A program made the translations under genes and the position numbers. From Gammaproteobacteria bacterium (GTDB lineage Bacteria > Pseudomonadota > Gammaproteobacteria > Steroidobacterales > Steroidobacteraceae): DNA of 38,888 nucleotides. Every line of letters begins with the position of its first letter. The first letter of the stretch is position 1. The notes beneath the pieces were generated by a model that made no database searches, was not told where the DNA came from, and was given only the letters and a program-made list of their open reading frames with translations. The DNA is taken from the NCBI GenBank assembly GCA_010027845.1, contig RGUL01000015.1:1-38888 (forward strand). Reading direction: 5' to 3'. Below are positions 32,631 through 38,888 of this stretch, in pieces.

Positions 32631-33704
32631 TCAATCGCCCGTCTGCACGGGCTCGGAAAGAGACAATTGAAGTATACGCTCGAGGTCGGTGGCGAGTGCC
32701 GCGCGATCGATCGCACCGAGCGCCTGCGTCACGTCCGCGGTCGCCGCGAGACCGCAAAGCGGCGCGTCATGTTCGGCGAGCAAACTCAGCAAACCGAGCG
32801 GCTGCTCGCAGGCATTCCAATGCGTGATCACCACGGCGGCGATCGGCAGACCGGATTTCAACCAGCGCAGCGCAGCACCGCGCTGCATGTGGGCAGGCAA
32901 GCACAAGATGAGACCGCGCGCCGCGAGCGCGGGTGCCGCCCGATGCAATTCTTCGATGTCCATCGCGCCCGTGTCGAACACCGAGAGCCCCTCCGGCACA
33001 CCGCCCCAACTCGCTTCGAGTTCGGCGCGATCCGCCAGGGCGAAGAAACGCTCGCGCGCACCGGGACGGGCATCGCGCAAAGCGCTCACACCGCATTCTT
33101 TGTGCGCGCGTATCGCCCGGCCCGCTTGCATCACGACGGTCGTCTTGCCGGCGCCGGCGGGTCCCATGACCGCGAGGCCGTCGCGACCGAGCACCGAATC
33201 GAGCGTCACCAACTCGAGTTCCGCAACCAAAGATTCGGCCATCGCACCGAAGTCGCGCGCGTGCGTGAGCAGTTGGCGCGCGAACGCCGCCGACACTCCC
33301 TGCTCCAACAAAGCGAGCATGCCGTCGCTCAAGCCCGCCGGCGTCGTCGCTACGGCGAGGCGTTTTTCGAGCGCATGCAATTCGGCACGAATCGCTGCGA
33401 CCAATTTCGAGCCGTCCTCCGGATCGATGCGCGAGGTGCGTTCGGCCAGACGTTCGGAGGTCGACTCCACCACGGTTTTGGCCGGCTGCAATTCGTCGTC
33501 GAGCGCCGCACGAAATCCCGCTGCGGCAGCAGGCGTCACGGCGGCGACCGGTGCCGGCTCCTCTTCGAGATCGACGCACACCAATAATTCGGTCACGTTA
33601 CCGACTTTGCTGGTCGACAACACGAGCGCATCGCGACCGAAACGCTGACGTGCGCGTTCGCTCGCTTCACTGAATGTACCGGCCACTACCCGTTCGATGC
33701 GCAT
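32631..33704 (-). CDS. flhF: Flagellar placement protein FlhF, diverged GTPase
   Basis: This 357-residue protein is an SRP-type GTPase homologue that sets the position of polar flagella. The start MRIERVVAGTFSEASERARQRFGRDALVLST is clear FlhF, followed by a variable basic/acidic region and a helical N domain. The P-loop GPAGAGKTT lies at 181-189. Beyond it the G motifs are altered: DTYRIGA reads DARPGAR, DTAG reads DTGA (244-247), and the guanine-specifying TKxD reads THWN (294-297). Length is also short for the family. Binding of GTP in the normal way is doubtful. Its place between flhA and flhG leaves no doubt about identity. Confidence 0.88.
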   Translation of the reverse strand: MRIERVVAGTFSEASERARQRFGRDALVLSTSKVGNVTELLVCVDLEEEPAPVAAVTPAAAAGFRAALDDELQPAKTVVESTSERLAERTSRIDPEDGSKLVAAIRAELHALEKRLAVATTPAGLSDGMLALLEQGVSAAFARQLLTHARDFGAMAESLVAELELVTLDSVLGRDGLAVMGPAGAGKTTVVMQAGRAIRAHKECGVSALRDARPGARERFFALADRAELEASWGGVPEGLSVFDTGAMDIEELHRAAPALAARGLILCLPAHMQRGAALRWLKSGLPIAAVVITHWNACEQPLGLLSLLAEHDAPLCGLAATADVTQALGAIDRAALATDLERILQLSLSEPVQTGD

Positions 33705-33723
33705 GGCTATTCCTCTCTACGTC

Positions 33724-35835
33724 TCAGGCTGCGTTTTGGCGCGCCTGGACGGTCACGCTCCTGTTGACCCGAAGATTGAGGTCCTCGGGCAATTCCGCAT
33801 ACGACAACACCGCGAGTCCCGGCACGCGCGGTCGCAAAATGCGCGACAGCCAAGGACGTAAGGTGGGCGAAGTGACCAGCACGGCCGGTCGATCCGCATT
33901 GAGTTCTTCTTGGGCCGACGCACTCACGGCGCGCAGCAACCCTTCGGCGAGTTCGGGCTCGATCGGCACGTTACCGCCGTTCGCACGCCGCACCGTACCG
34001 TGCAGCACTTGTTCGAGTTCCGGTGCGAGCGTCATCACGCCGAGCTCCTCGCCGTGTGCGACGTAGTTCTGCACGATCATGCGACCGAGCGCGACGCGTG
34101 CGACGCCGATGAGCTCTTCGATGTCGGTGACTTTCTCGGCAACCGGTGCGAGCGCAGCCAACACACCGCGCAGATCGCGAATCGCCACACCCTCGGCGAG
34201 CAAGCCTTGCAAAACCTGCGTGAGAACACCGATGGTGATTTTTTTGGGGATGAGTTCCTCGACGAGCTTCGGCGACACCGCAGCGAGCTTGTCAACCAAC
34301 TGTTGCGTCTCGTCGTGGCCGAGCAGCATGTGACTGTGATCTTGCAAAATTTTATTGAGGTGCGTCGCGATGGTGGTGCTCGCGTCGACGACCGTATAGC
34401 CGAGCGAGCGCGCGTAATCGCGCTGTGCCGGATCGATCCACACCGCATCGAGTCCGAAGGTCGGATCTTTGGTGCGCAATCCCTGCAACTCGCCGTGCAC
34501 CATCCCTGAGTGGATCGCGAGTTCACGCGCGGGCTTCACCTCGCCGCGACCGATCACCACGCCGTTGACCATGATCTGATACGACTCGGGTCGCAGATCG
34601 AGATTGTCGCGGATGTGAACTTGCGGCACGAGGAAGCCGAGTTCATAGGTCAATTTTTTACGGATGCCGCGGATGCGCGTGACGAGCGAACCGCCTTGAT
34701 TCGAGTCGATCAGCGCGACCAGCGCATAACCCACCTCGAGCCCGATGCGATCGGCTTGCTGCACGTCCTGCCAAGTGAGTTCGCGCGGGGTCGCCGGTGC
34801 TTCTTCGGCTTTTTTCGCCGCTTCCTCTTTGACGGTCGCACGCTTGCGACCGAGCATCCAGCCGCCCGCAGCCGTGAGCGCCGCGAGCGCAAGGAAGGCG
34901 ACGTGCGGCATACCCGGAATGATGCCGAGCAAGGCCAAGATGCAGGCTGCGAGCCACCACGCTTCGACGTTGTTGAACTGCGTCGCGGTTTGCTGGTGCA
35001 AAGATTCTTCGCCCGAAACGCGCGTCACGATGATCGCGGTCGCAACCGACAGCAACAACGACGGCACTTGCGCGACCAAACCGTCGCCGACCGCGAGTAG
35101 CGTATAGCGCTCCAGTGCCATGCCGATACCCATGCCGTGTTGCATGGTGCCGATCAGCAAGCCACCTAAAATATTGATGATAAGAACGAGCAGGCCCGCG
35201 ATCGCGTCGCCGCGGACGAATTTGCTGGCGCCATCCATCGAACCGTAGAAATCCGCCTCGGAGGCGATTTCACGACGACGAGTGCGCGCTTGGTCTTGGG
35301 TGATGAGGCCCGCGGCGAGATCGGCGTCCACCGCCATCTGCTTACCGGGCATCGCATCGAGGGTGAAACGCGCGGTTACTTCCGAGACGCGGCCCGCGCC
35401 TTTGGTGACGACCACGAAGTTGATGATCACGAGAATCGCGAACACCACGATGCCGACGATGTAGTTTCCGCCGACCAGCACCGAGCCGAAAGCCTCGATT
35501 ACCTTACCCGCCGCATCCGAGCCTTCGTGGCCGGTGGTCAACACGACTCGCGTCGAAGCGACGTTCAGCGACAAGCGCAGCAAGGTCGCGAACAGCAAAA
35601 CCGTCGGGAACACCGAGAACGACAGCGGCCGCTCGGCCGAGATCGCCAAAAAGATGATGACTAGCGAGAGCGCGATGTTGAACGTGAAGAATAGGTCCAA
35701 CAACAACGTCGGCACGGGCAGCAGCAGCAACCCGAGCAGCAACAAAAAGCCGACCGGAATGGCGATCGCCTCCAAAGGGAGGTTCTTGCCAAGCTGTCGA
35801 AGATTCGACGTCCAGTCCGTTACCGCAGTCGCCAT
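33724..35835 (-). CDS. flhA: Flagellar export gate protein FlhA
   Basis: This 703-residue inner-membrane protein is the major gate of the flagellar type III export apparatus. The N-terminal half has about eight membrane helices, beginning IPVGFLLLLGLLLLPVPTLLLDLFFTFNIALSL. The FHIPEP signature is seen as ARFTLDAMPGKQMAVDADLAAGLI, after the VVTKGAGRVSEV segment. The C-terminal cytoplasmic ring domain (about 350-703) includes GYALVALID and PRVPGLAVLSYAELPEDLNL. I chose ATG 35835 (MATAVTDW); an in-frame TTG at 35856 adds seven residues. A sigma-54 promoter lies about 80 bp upstream. flhB, often next to flhA, is not in the window. flhF follows by 19 nt. Confidence 0.95.
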   Translation of the reverse strand: MATAVTDWTSNLRQLGKNLPLEAIAIPVGFLLLLGLLLLPVPTLLLDLFFTFNIALSLVIIFLAISAERPLSFSVFPTVLLFATLLRLSLNVASTRVVLTTGHEGSDAAGKVIEAFGSVLVGGNYIVGIVVFAILVIINFVVVTKGAGRVSEVTARFTLDAMPGKQMAVDADLAAGLITQDQARTRRREIASEADFYGSMDGASKFVRGDAIAGLLVLIINILGGLLIGTMQHGMGIGMALERYTLLAVGDGLVAQVPSLLLSVATAIIVTRVSGEESLHQQTATQFNNVEAWWLAACILALLGIIPGMPHVAFLALAALTAAGGWMLGRKRATVKEEAAKKAEEAPATPRELTWQDVQQADRIGLEVGYALVALIDSNQGGSLVTRIRGIRKKLTYELGFLVPQVHIRDNLDLRPESYQIMVNGVVIGRGEVKPARELAIHSGMVHGELQGLRTKDPTFGLDAVWIDPAQRDYARSLGYTVVDASTTIATHLNKILQDHSHMLLGHDETQQLVDKLAAVSPKLVEELIPKKITIGVLTQVLQGLLAEGVAIRDLRGVLAALAPVAEKVTDIEELIGVARVALGRMIVQNYVAHGEELGVMTLAPELEQVLHGTVRRANGGNVPIEPELAEGLLRAVSASAQEELNADRPAVLVTSPTLRPWLSRILRPRVPGLAVLSYAELPEDLNLRVNRSVTVQARQNAA

Positions 35836-35915
35836 TCGAAAACCGATTCCGATCAATAACTTATGTACTATCCCAACTCAGCCTTCGTAGACCGTCGGGA
35901 TCCCTGCCCGATCGA

Positions 35916-35931
35916 TGCAAGGCACGTGCCA
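35916..35931 (-). promoter_or_regulatory. Sigma-54 promoter of flhA-flhF-flhG-fliA
   Basis: On the minus strand TGGCACG-TGCC-TTGCA matches the sigma-54 consensus TGGCACG-N4-TTGCA in every fixed position, with the -24 GG and -12 GC in correct spacing. Transcription should begin near 35905, about 70 nt before the flhA ATG. Sigma-54 control of flhA is standard in Pseudomonas and Vibrio, through FleQ/FlrA or FlrC; no enhancer-binding protein gene is in the window. The core GGCACGTGCC is also palindromic. Confidence 0.82.
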
Positions 35932-35952
35932 CGGCGGCCGAAATTTGCCGCC

Positions 35953-35979
35953 TAAAGCCCCGGCGGGACGCGCCGACTG
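35953..35979 (+). promoter_or_regulatory. Possible FliA (sigma-28) promoter for the LPP20-like gene
   Basis: TAAA (35953-35956), a 15-nt spacer and GCCGACTG (35972-35979) fit the sigma-28 consensus TAAA-N15-GCCGATAA, with the -35 complete and five of eight -10 bases. Transcription would start near 35986, only about two nt before the GTG start, so the mRNA would be nearly leaderless. This conflict lowers confidence. Confidence 0.4.
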
Positions 35980-35987
35980 GCTGGGTT

Positions 35988-36602
35988 GTGAAAGGCACCC
36001 CACTCATCGTCATCGTGGCGACCCTAGCCACGGGTGGCTGCACCAGCGTGCGGCTCGTCAATCCGGTCAAGCAGGTCGTACCGCCTGCGGCGCAGCCGGC
36101 CGTGGCGGTCGCTGCCGCACCGGCCGTCAAAGATCCGTTCGCCTGGCGCAAGCCATGGTTGCGGCTCGTACCGCGCAAGGACAATCCAAGCGCAGCAAAA
36201 ATTGAGCCGACGAGGGACGTGTCTAATCCGGCTCCTGCGCCTGTCGTTGCACCCGTCGCCGCGCCGACCGACATGGGCGAGGACATCGTCGCCGTAGGTT
36301 TCGCGTCAATCGGCGCGCAAAGCGGCAAAGATTCGGCGCAGCAGCGGCTGATGGCCGCGCGCGCCTCGAAAGTCGATGCGTACCGCAATCTCGCCGAACA
36401 GGTCTATGGCGTGACGCTCGGCAGCGAGACGGTGCTCGAAGATCACAAACTGCAGGGCGACGCCGTGCGCACGCGCATCGCCGGTATCGTCAGCGGCGCC
36501 GAACTCGTGAGCGTCGAGCCGCTAGGCTCCGACACCTATCAAACCACTTTGCGTTTGCCGGCGCGCCAAGTCGCGCAACTACGGCAACGACTCCAACGCT
36601 GA
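35988..36602 (+). CDS. LPP20/FlgP-like lipoprotein
   Basis: This 204-residue lipoprotein has a short signal peptide and lipobox ATGGC with Cys18. A Pro/Ala-rich linker (residues 30-95) follows, then a compact domain: VAVGFASIGAQSGKDSAQQRLMAARASKVDAYRNLAEQVYGVTLGSET and later RIAGIVSGAELVSVEPLGSDTYQTTLRLP. This pattern (ARASKxDAYRNLAEQVxGV, then SGAxxxxxxxxxDxxxxTLR) is the LPP20 family, which contains FlgP, an outer-membrane protein of the flagellar basal disk or H-ring in Vibrio and Campylobacter. The start is GTG; no ATG gives a complete signal peptide. It is divergent from flhA. Confidence 0.78.
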   Translation: MKGTPLIVIVATLATGGCTSVRLVNPVKQVVPPAAQPAVAVAAAPAVKDPFAWRKPWLRLVPRKDNPSAAKIEPTRDVSNPAPAPVVAPVAAPTDMGEDIVAVGFASIGAQSGKDSAQQRLMAARASKVDAYRNLAEQVYGVTLGSETVLEDHKLQGDAVRTRIAGIVSGAELVSVEPLGSDTYQTTLRLPARQVAQLRQRLQR

Positions 36603-36612
36603 GGGCGCGACG

Positions 36613-37611
36613 ATGGCACCTCGTCTGCTCCCCAGAGTGGCGCTCGGCTTGATCGGCATGGCGGTGACGCAGGCGATCTGCGCTGCGCCGCAGGTCGATC
36701 AAGCCGGGCGTAGCCGAGCGGCGCTCGCAGCGGAATGGCTGCAGCAATGCCTCGATACGGACTCGCACCTCGTGAGCGTCGAGGAGGGTCTAGCGCCGGG
36801 CGGCTCACTCCAACGTAGCCTAGCGAGCAGCCCACTCGCGACTCGCAGCGCCACTTCGCTCGCACAGCGCATGCAGCAATGCAGTGCGAAATCCGCCGCA
36901 GCCCACTCCTGCGCCTTGCCGGGATCGTTGCGTCAGCCGTTGGCGATCGAAGTCGTCGAAGGCGAGGCACACCCGGCGTGGAGCGCGAACGATCGCGCAC
37001 GCGTCGCCGATTTGGTCCCTGCCGTGCTCGCGCGTCTCGGTGAATCCAATGCGCGGGTCACCGTCGCCGAGGGCGTGCAGCGCAGCGAAGCACGTTTGCG
37101 CTTGAGCGCTCGCATCGACTACGCAGGCTCCGGCGTCTCGCAAAGATTCACCGATCAATGGCTCGTCACGCCGCGTGCGTTGCACGTCGAGCTGACGCTC
37201 ACCGATCGCAGCACGCGCACCACGGTCGCGAAGCGCGATTTGCGAGTGAGTTTGCCCTGGGGCGTGCGGCCGCGTCATGCCGAGACCGCGACGGCCACTT
37301 GGCTTAACCGCACGCTCGACGCCGTCGATACCGGCGCGCGCGAGATGTTGTCGAGTCTTGAATGTGCGCCCGACGTGCTCACCGCATCGCGCGCACCGAC
37401 CGGCACTTGGCAGTTGGACGTCGCGGGCCGTGAAGGACTCGAAAAGGGTCGACTCGTATTGCTCGTACCGGCCGACGACACCTCGCTCGCCACGCATTGG
37501 CCTTTGGCGCGCGTGGTCTCGGTGAGCGGGACGCGCAGTGCCGATCTCGAGTTCGTGCGCGGCGACGAAAGCGCCTGCGGCATCGACGGCTGCACGGCCG
37601 TCGTACTCTAA
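36613..37611 (+). CDS. Secreted protein of unknown function, perhaps FlgT-like
   Basis: This 332-residue protein has a Sec signal peptide (LLPRVALGLIGMAVTQAICA, cleavage after ICA). The mature part has about seven Cys residues, including CLDTD, QQCSAKS, HSCALP, LECAPD, and a terminal CGIDGC. The segment RLRLSARIDYAGSGVSQRFTDQWLV and the C-terminal LDVAGREGLEKGRLVLLVPADDTSLATHWPLARVVSVSGTRSADLEFV look like beta-rich domains; the latter recalls the SH3-like end of flagellar FlgT. Position 10 nt after an LPP20/FlgP-like gene supports that, since flgT, flgO and flgP cluster in Vibrio. I am unsure and regard it as a hypothesis only. Confidence 0.6.
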   Translation: MAPRLLPRVALGLIGMAVTQAICAAPQVDQAGRSRAALAAEWLQQCLDTDSHLVSVEEGLAPGGSLQRSLASSPLATRSATSLAQRMQQCSAKSAAAHSCALPGSLRQPLAIEVVEGEAHPAWSANDRARVADLVPAVLARLGESNARVTVAEGVQRSEARLRLSARIDYAGSGVSQRFTDQWLVTPRALHVELTLTDRSTRTTVAKRDLRVSLPWGVRPRHAETATATWLNRTLDAVDTGAREMLSSLECAPDVLTASRAPTGTWQLDVAGREGLEKGRLVLLVPADDTSLATHWPLARVVSVSGTRSADLEFVRGDESACGIDGCTAVVL

Positions 37612-37624
37612 AGACGATCGGGCG

Positions 37625-38461
37625 TCAGTTCGCTTTGCGGTACGCCGGTACACCCGGCTGCATACGCGAGGACTTGTCTTCCAGCGATTGACGCATCGCG
37701 CTCATCTCTTTTTTGAGGTTCGACACCTCTTCCACCGCAACACGCAGGTCCTTCGCCTGCTCTTTCGACAAAGCCGGCGCGGGTTTCGCAGCAGCAGCCA
37801 CTTCACGCGGGCGATCTTTCAAAAGCTTGACGACCTCGTCGAGACGCGAGTCGAGGCGAGCGACCGACTTTTCGAGCGACGCCATTCGCGCGGTATCTTC
37901 GGCCTTGGGTTTCGCCGTCGCTGCTTCGACAACATTACCGCGCGCGGCGGCGATGACTTCGTTCAGACGCTTCACTTCGAGTTGTTGGATGGCCAGACGG
38001 TCGGCCTTCACCTGCTCGCGCAGGGTCACGATCGCGCGTTGCGTCGTGTCGTCGGCGACTTTCTCGTATTTTTGCAAAACTTCTTCGAAGCGCGACATCG
38101 CCTTGAGCGACTCGTTCACTTTTGCAAGTTGCTCTTCTTGGGTTGCGATCGCCGCAACCAGACTCTCCGAGCGATGCGTGATTTCCGACACCACGACGGC
38201 CACGAGCACCGCGAGCACGATACCGACCGCGAGCGTCACGGCACCGAAAATCGCCGGCGCGAGCCGAATGGACTTCGCCGCTTCCTCGTTCGTCTCAACG
38301 ACGTGCGTGAGTTTGCGCAGCGCATCGCCCGTAAGCTGTGCGCTGTCATTGGCGGCATCGGCCGCATCGAGCACCAGCGAGGTCAACGCCTCGAGCGGAT
38401 TTTCCACAGTCGGCACCGCAGGCGCGGCAGCCGGCTTTTCATGTTGGTGGTCGCTCATCAT
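37625..38461 (-). CDS. Membrane-anchored coiled-coil protein
   Basis: This 278-residue protein has a Pro/Ala-rich cytoplasmic start, one membrane helix at about 68-92 (PAIFGAVTLAVGIVLAVLVAVVV), and a long charged coiled-coil from about 93 to 265 with heptad-like Leu/Val spacing (SLEKSVARLDSRLDEVVKLLKDR and VEEVSNLKKEMSAMRQSLEDK). I recognise no family; it resembles membrane-tethered scaffold proteins. Its ATG overlaps the stop of the preceding gene (ATGA). It is convergent with the secreted protein gene. A start two codons in (MSDHQHEK) is equally possible. A flagellar or polar role is only suggested by place. Confidence 0.7.
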   Translation of the reverse strand: MMSDHQHEKPAAAPAVPTVENPLEALTSLVLDAADAANDSAQLTGDALRKLTHVVETNEEAAKSIRLAPAIFGAVTLAVGIVLAVLVAVVVSEITHRSESLVAAIATQEEQLAKVNESLKAMSRFEEVLQKYEKVADDTTQRAIVTLREQVKADRLAIQQLEVKRLNEVIAAARGNVVEAATAKPKAEDTARMASLEKSVARLDSRLDEVVKLLKDRPREVAAAAKPAPALSKEQAKDLRVAVEEVSNLKKEMSAMRQSLEDKSSRMQPGVPAYRKAN

Positions 38462-38883
38462 CCCTCCATCTTCTGCATACCGCCACGCAGGGTCTTGGTA
38501 CGCAGAACGGTGCGAGTCAATCGATCACGCAGATCGTCGTTGAGAACCATCGCCTTCGAGAGTTCGTTGACCTTCTCGAGAATTTGCTCGGCCTCTTGAT
38601 AGACGACGTCGAGTTGCTGTCGACGCTGCTCGGCCTCTTGGACCAGCGCATCTATCTTTTGCAAATTTTTGGTGGCCTCGTCGAGCGGCTCCGCATCGAC
38701 GGGCTGGTCGGGTTGTGCACCGACGAAGACTTCGTCTTTGGACTGATCGGGCTCGGCACCGAGATAGACTCGATCACGCTCGGCATCGGGTGTGTCGCCC
38801 GCGAACACCTCGTCCGTGTGCGGCTCGTCCGGCGCACGATCCACTGCCGTGTCCGACACGGCAGAGTTCGTGAACTCGTTCAT
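38458..38883 (-). CDS. Acidic repeat and coiled-coil protein
   Basis: This 141-residue soluble protein has two parts. The acidic N-terminal half has three imperfect repeats: DEVFAGDTPD, DRVYLGAEPDQ and DEVFVGAQPDQ (about residues 24-60). The C-terminal half (about 68-138) is a coiled coil, KNLQKIDALVQEAEQRRQQLDVVYQEAEQILEKVNEL, ending in a basic RTVLRTKTLRGGMQKMEG. No known family is recognised. It overlaps the membrane coiled-coil gene in ATGA fashion, so the two probably work as a pair through coiled-coil contact. Only five bases lie upstream of its ATG in the window, so promoter and any earlier operon genes cannot be seen. Confidence 0.68.
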   Translation of the reverse strand: MNEFTNSAVSDTAVDRAPDEPHTDEVFAGDTPDAERDRVYLGAEPDQSKDEVFVGAQPDQPVDAEPLDEATKNLQKIDALVQEAEQRRQQLDVVYQEAEQILEKVNELSKAMVLNDDLRDRLTRTVLRTKTLRGGMQKMEG

Positions 38884-38888
38884 CTTCT

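Noticed and set aside
1-38888. tRNA, rRNA, CRISPR arrays, insertion sequences or prophage genes
   Set aside because: I looked for tRNA T-loops, regularly spaced repeats, transposase and integrase sequences on both strands and saw none.

Overview
The window looks like a chromosomal segment of a high-GC, flagellated gammaproteobacterium. Three things point there: the run tsaD / rpsU-yqeY-dnaG-rpoD, the flagellar order flhA-flhF-flhG-fliA, and a class II ribonucleotide reductase split into NrdJa and NrdJb as in Pseudomonas. Codon and base use look even throughout. I see no insertion sequence, prophage, integrase, tRNA, rRNA or CRISPR array. An order near Nevskiales/Steroidobacterales/Xanthomonadales is a guess, not something the sequence proves.

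Layout. 1-3.5 kb: start of a secreted protein, nrdJb and nrdJa (minus), and a 522-bp control region with a promoter and a NrdR box. 3.5-10 kb: housekeeping genes: a small heat shock protein, an NDUFA9-like reductase, cca, a MidA/NDUFAF7-like methyltransferase, a pteridine reductase, folB-folK and tsaD. 10-15 kb: the macromolecular synthesis group rpsU, yqeY, dnaG and rpoD, with a promoter before rpsU and a terminator plus promoter before rpoD. RpoD carries a long Lys/Ala/Pro-rich N-terminal extension. 15-21 kb: gph, fba, a Tat-exported flavoprotein, cysB, a MESH1-like alarmone hydrolase, rraA and a nitroreductase.

21-25.2 kb (minus): an ECF sigma factor whose region 2.2 lacks the usual acidic motif, a transmembrane Ser/Thr kinase, and a 51-residue secreted protein. 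This resembles the kinase-activated ECF43 type of signalling and is the best candidate for a poorly described system here. 25.3-30.2 kb: pgaB-pgaC-pgaD for a poly-N-acetylglucosamine exopolysaccharide, without pgaA in the window, followed by an atypical class III nucleotide cyclase. pgaB and the cyclase share an identical 10-bp element at the same distance from their start codons.

30.2-38.9 kb: a flagellar regulatory operon on the minus strand. A consensus sigma-54 promoter precedes flhA. flhF encodes a diverged, probably GTPase-defective protein. flhG, fliA and two lipoprotein genes are joined by 4-nt ATGA overlaps. Divergently, an LPP20/FlgP-like lipoprotein follows a possible FliA promoter and precedes a secreted protein. 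Two coiled-coil proteins close the window.

Taken together, the right half is devoted to surface life: motility, exopolysaccharide and signalling. The left half is core metabolism and information processing.
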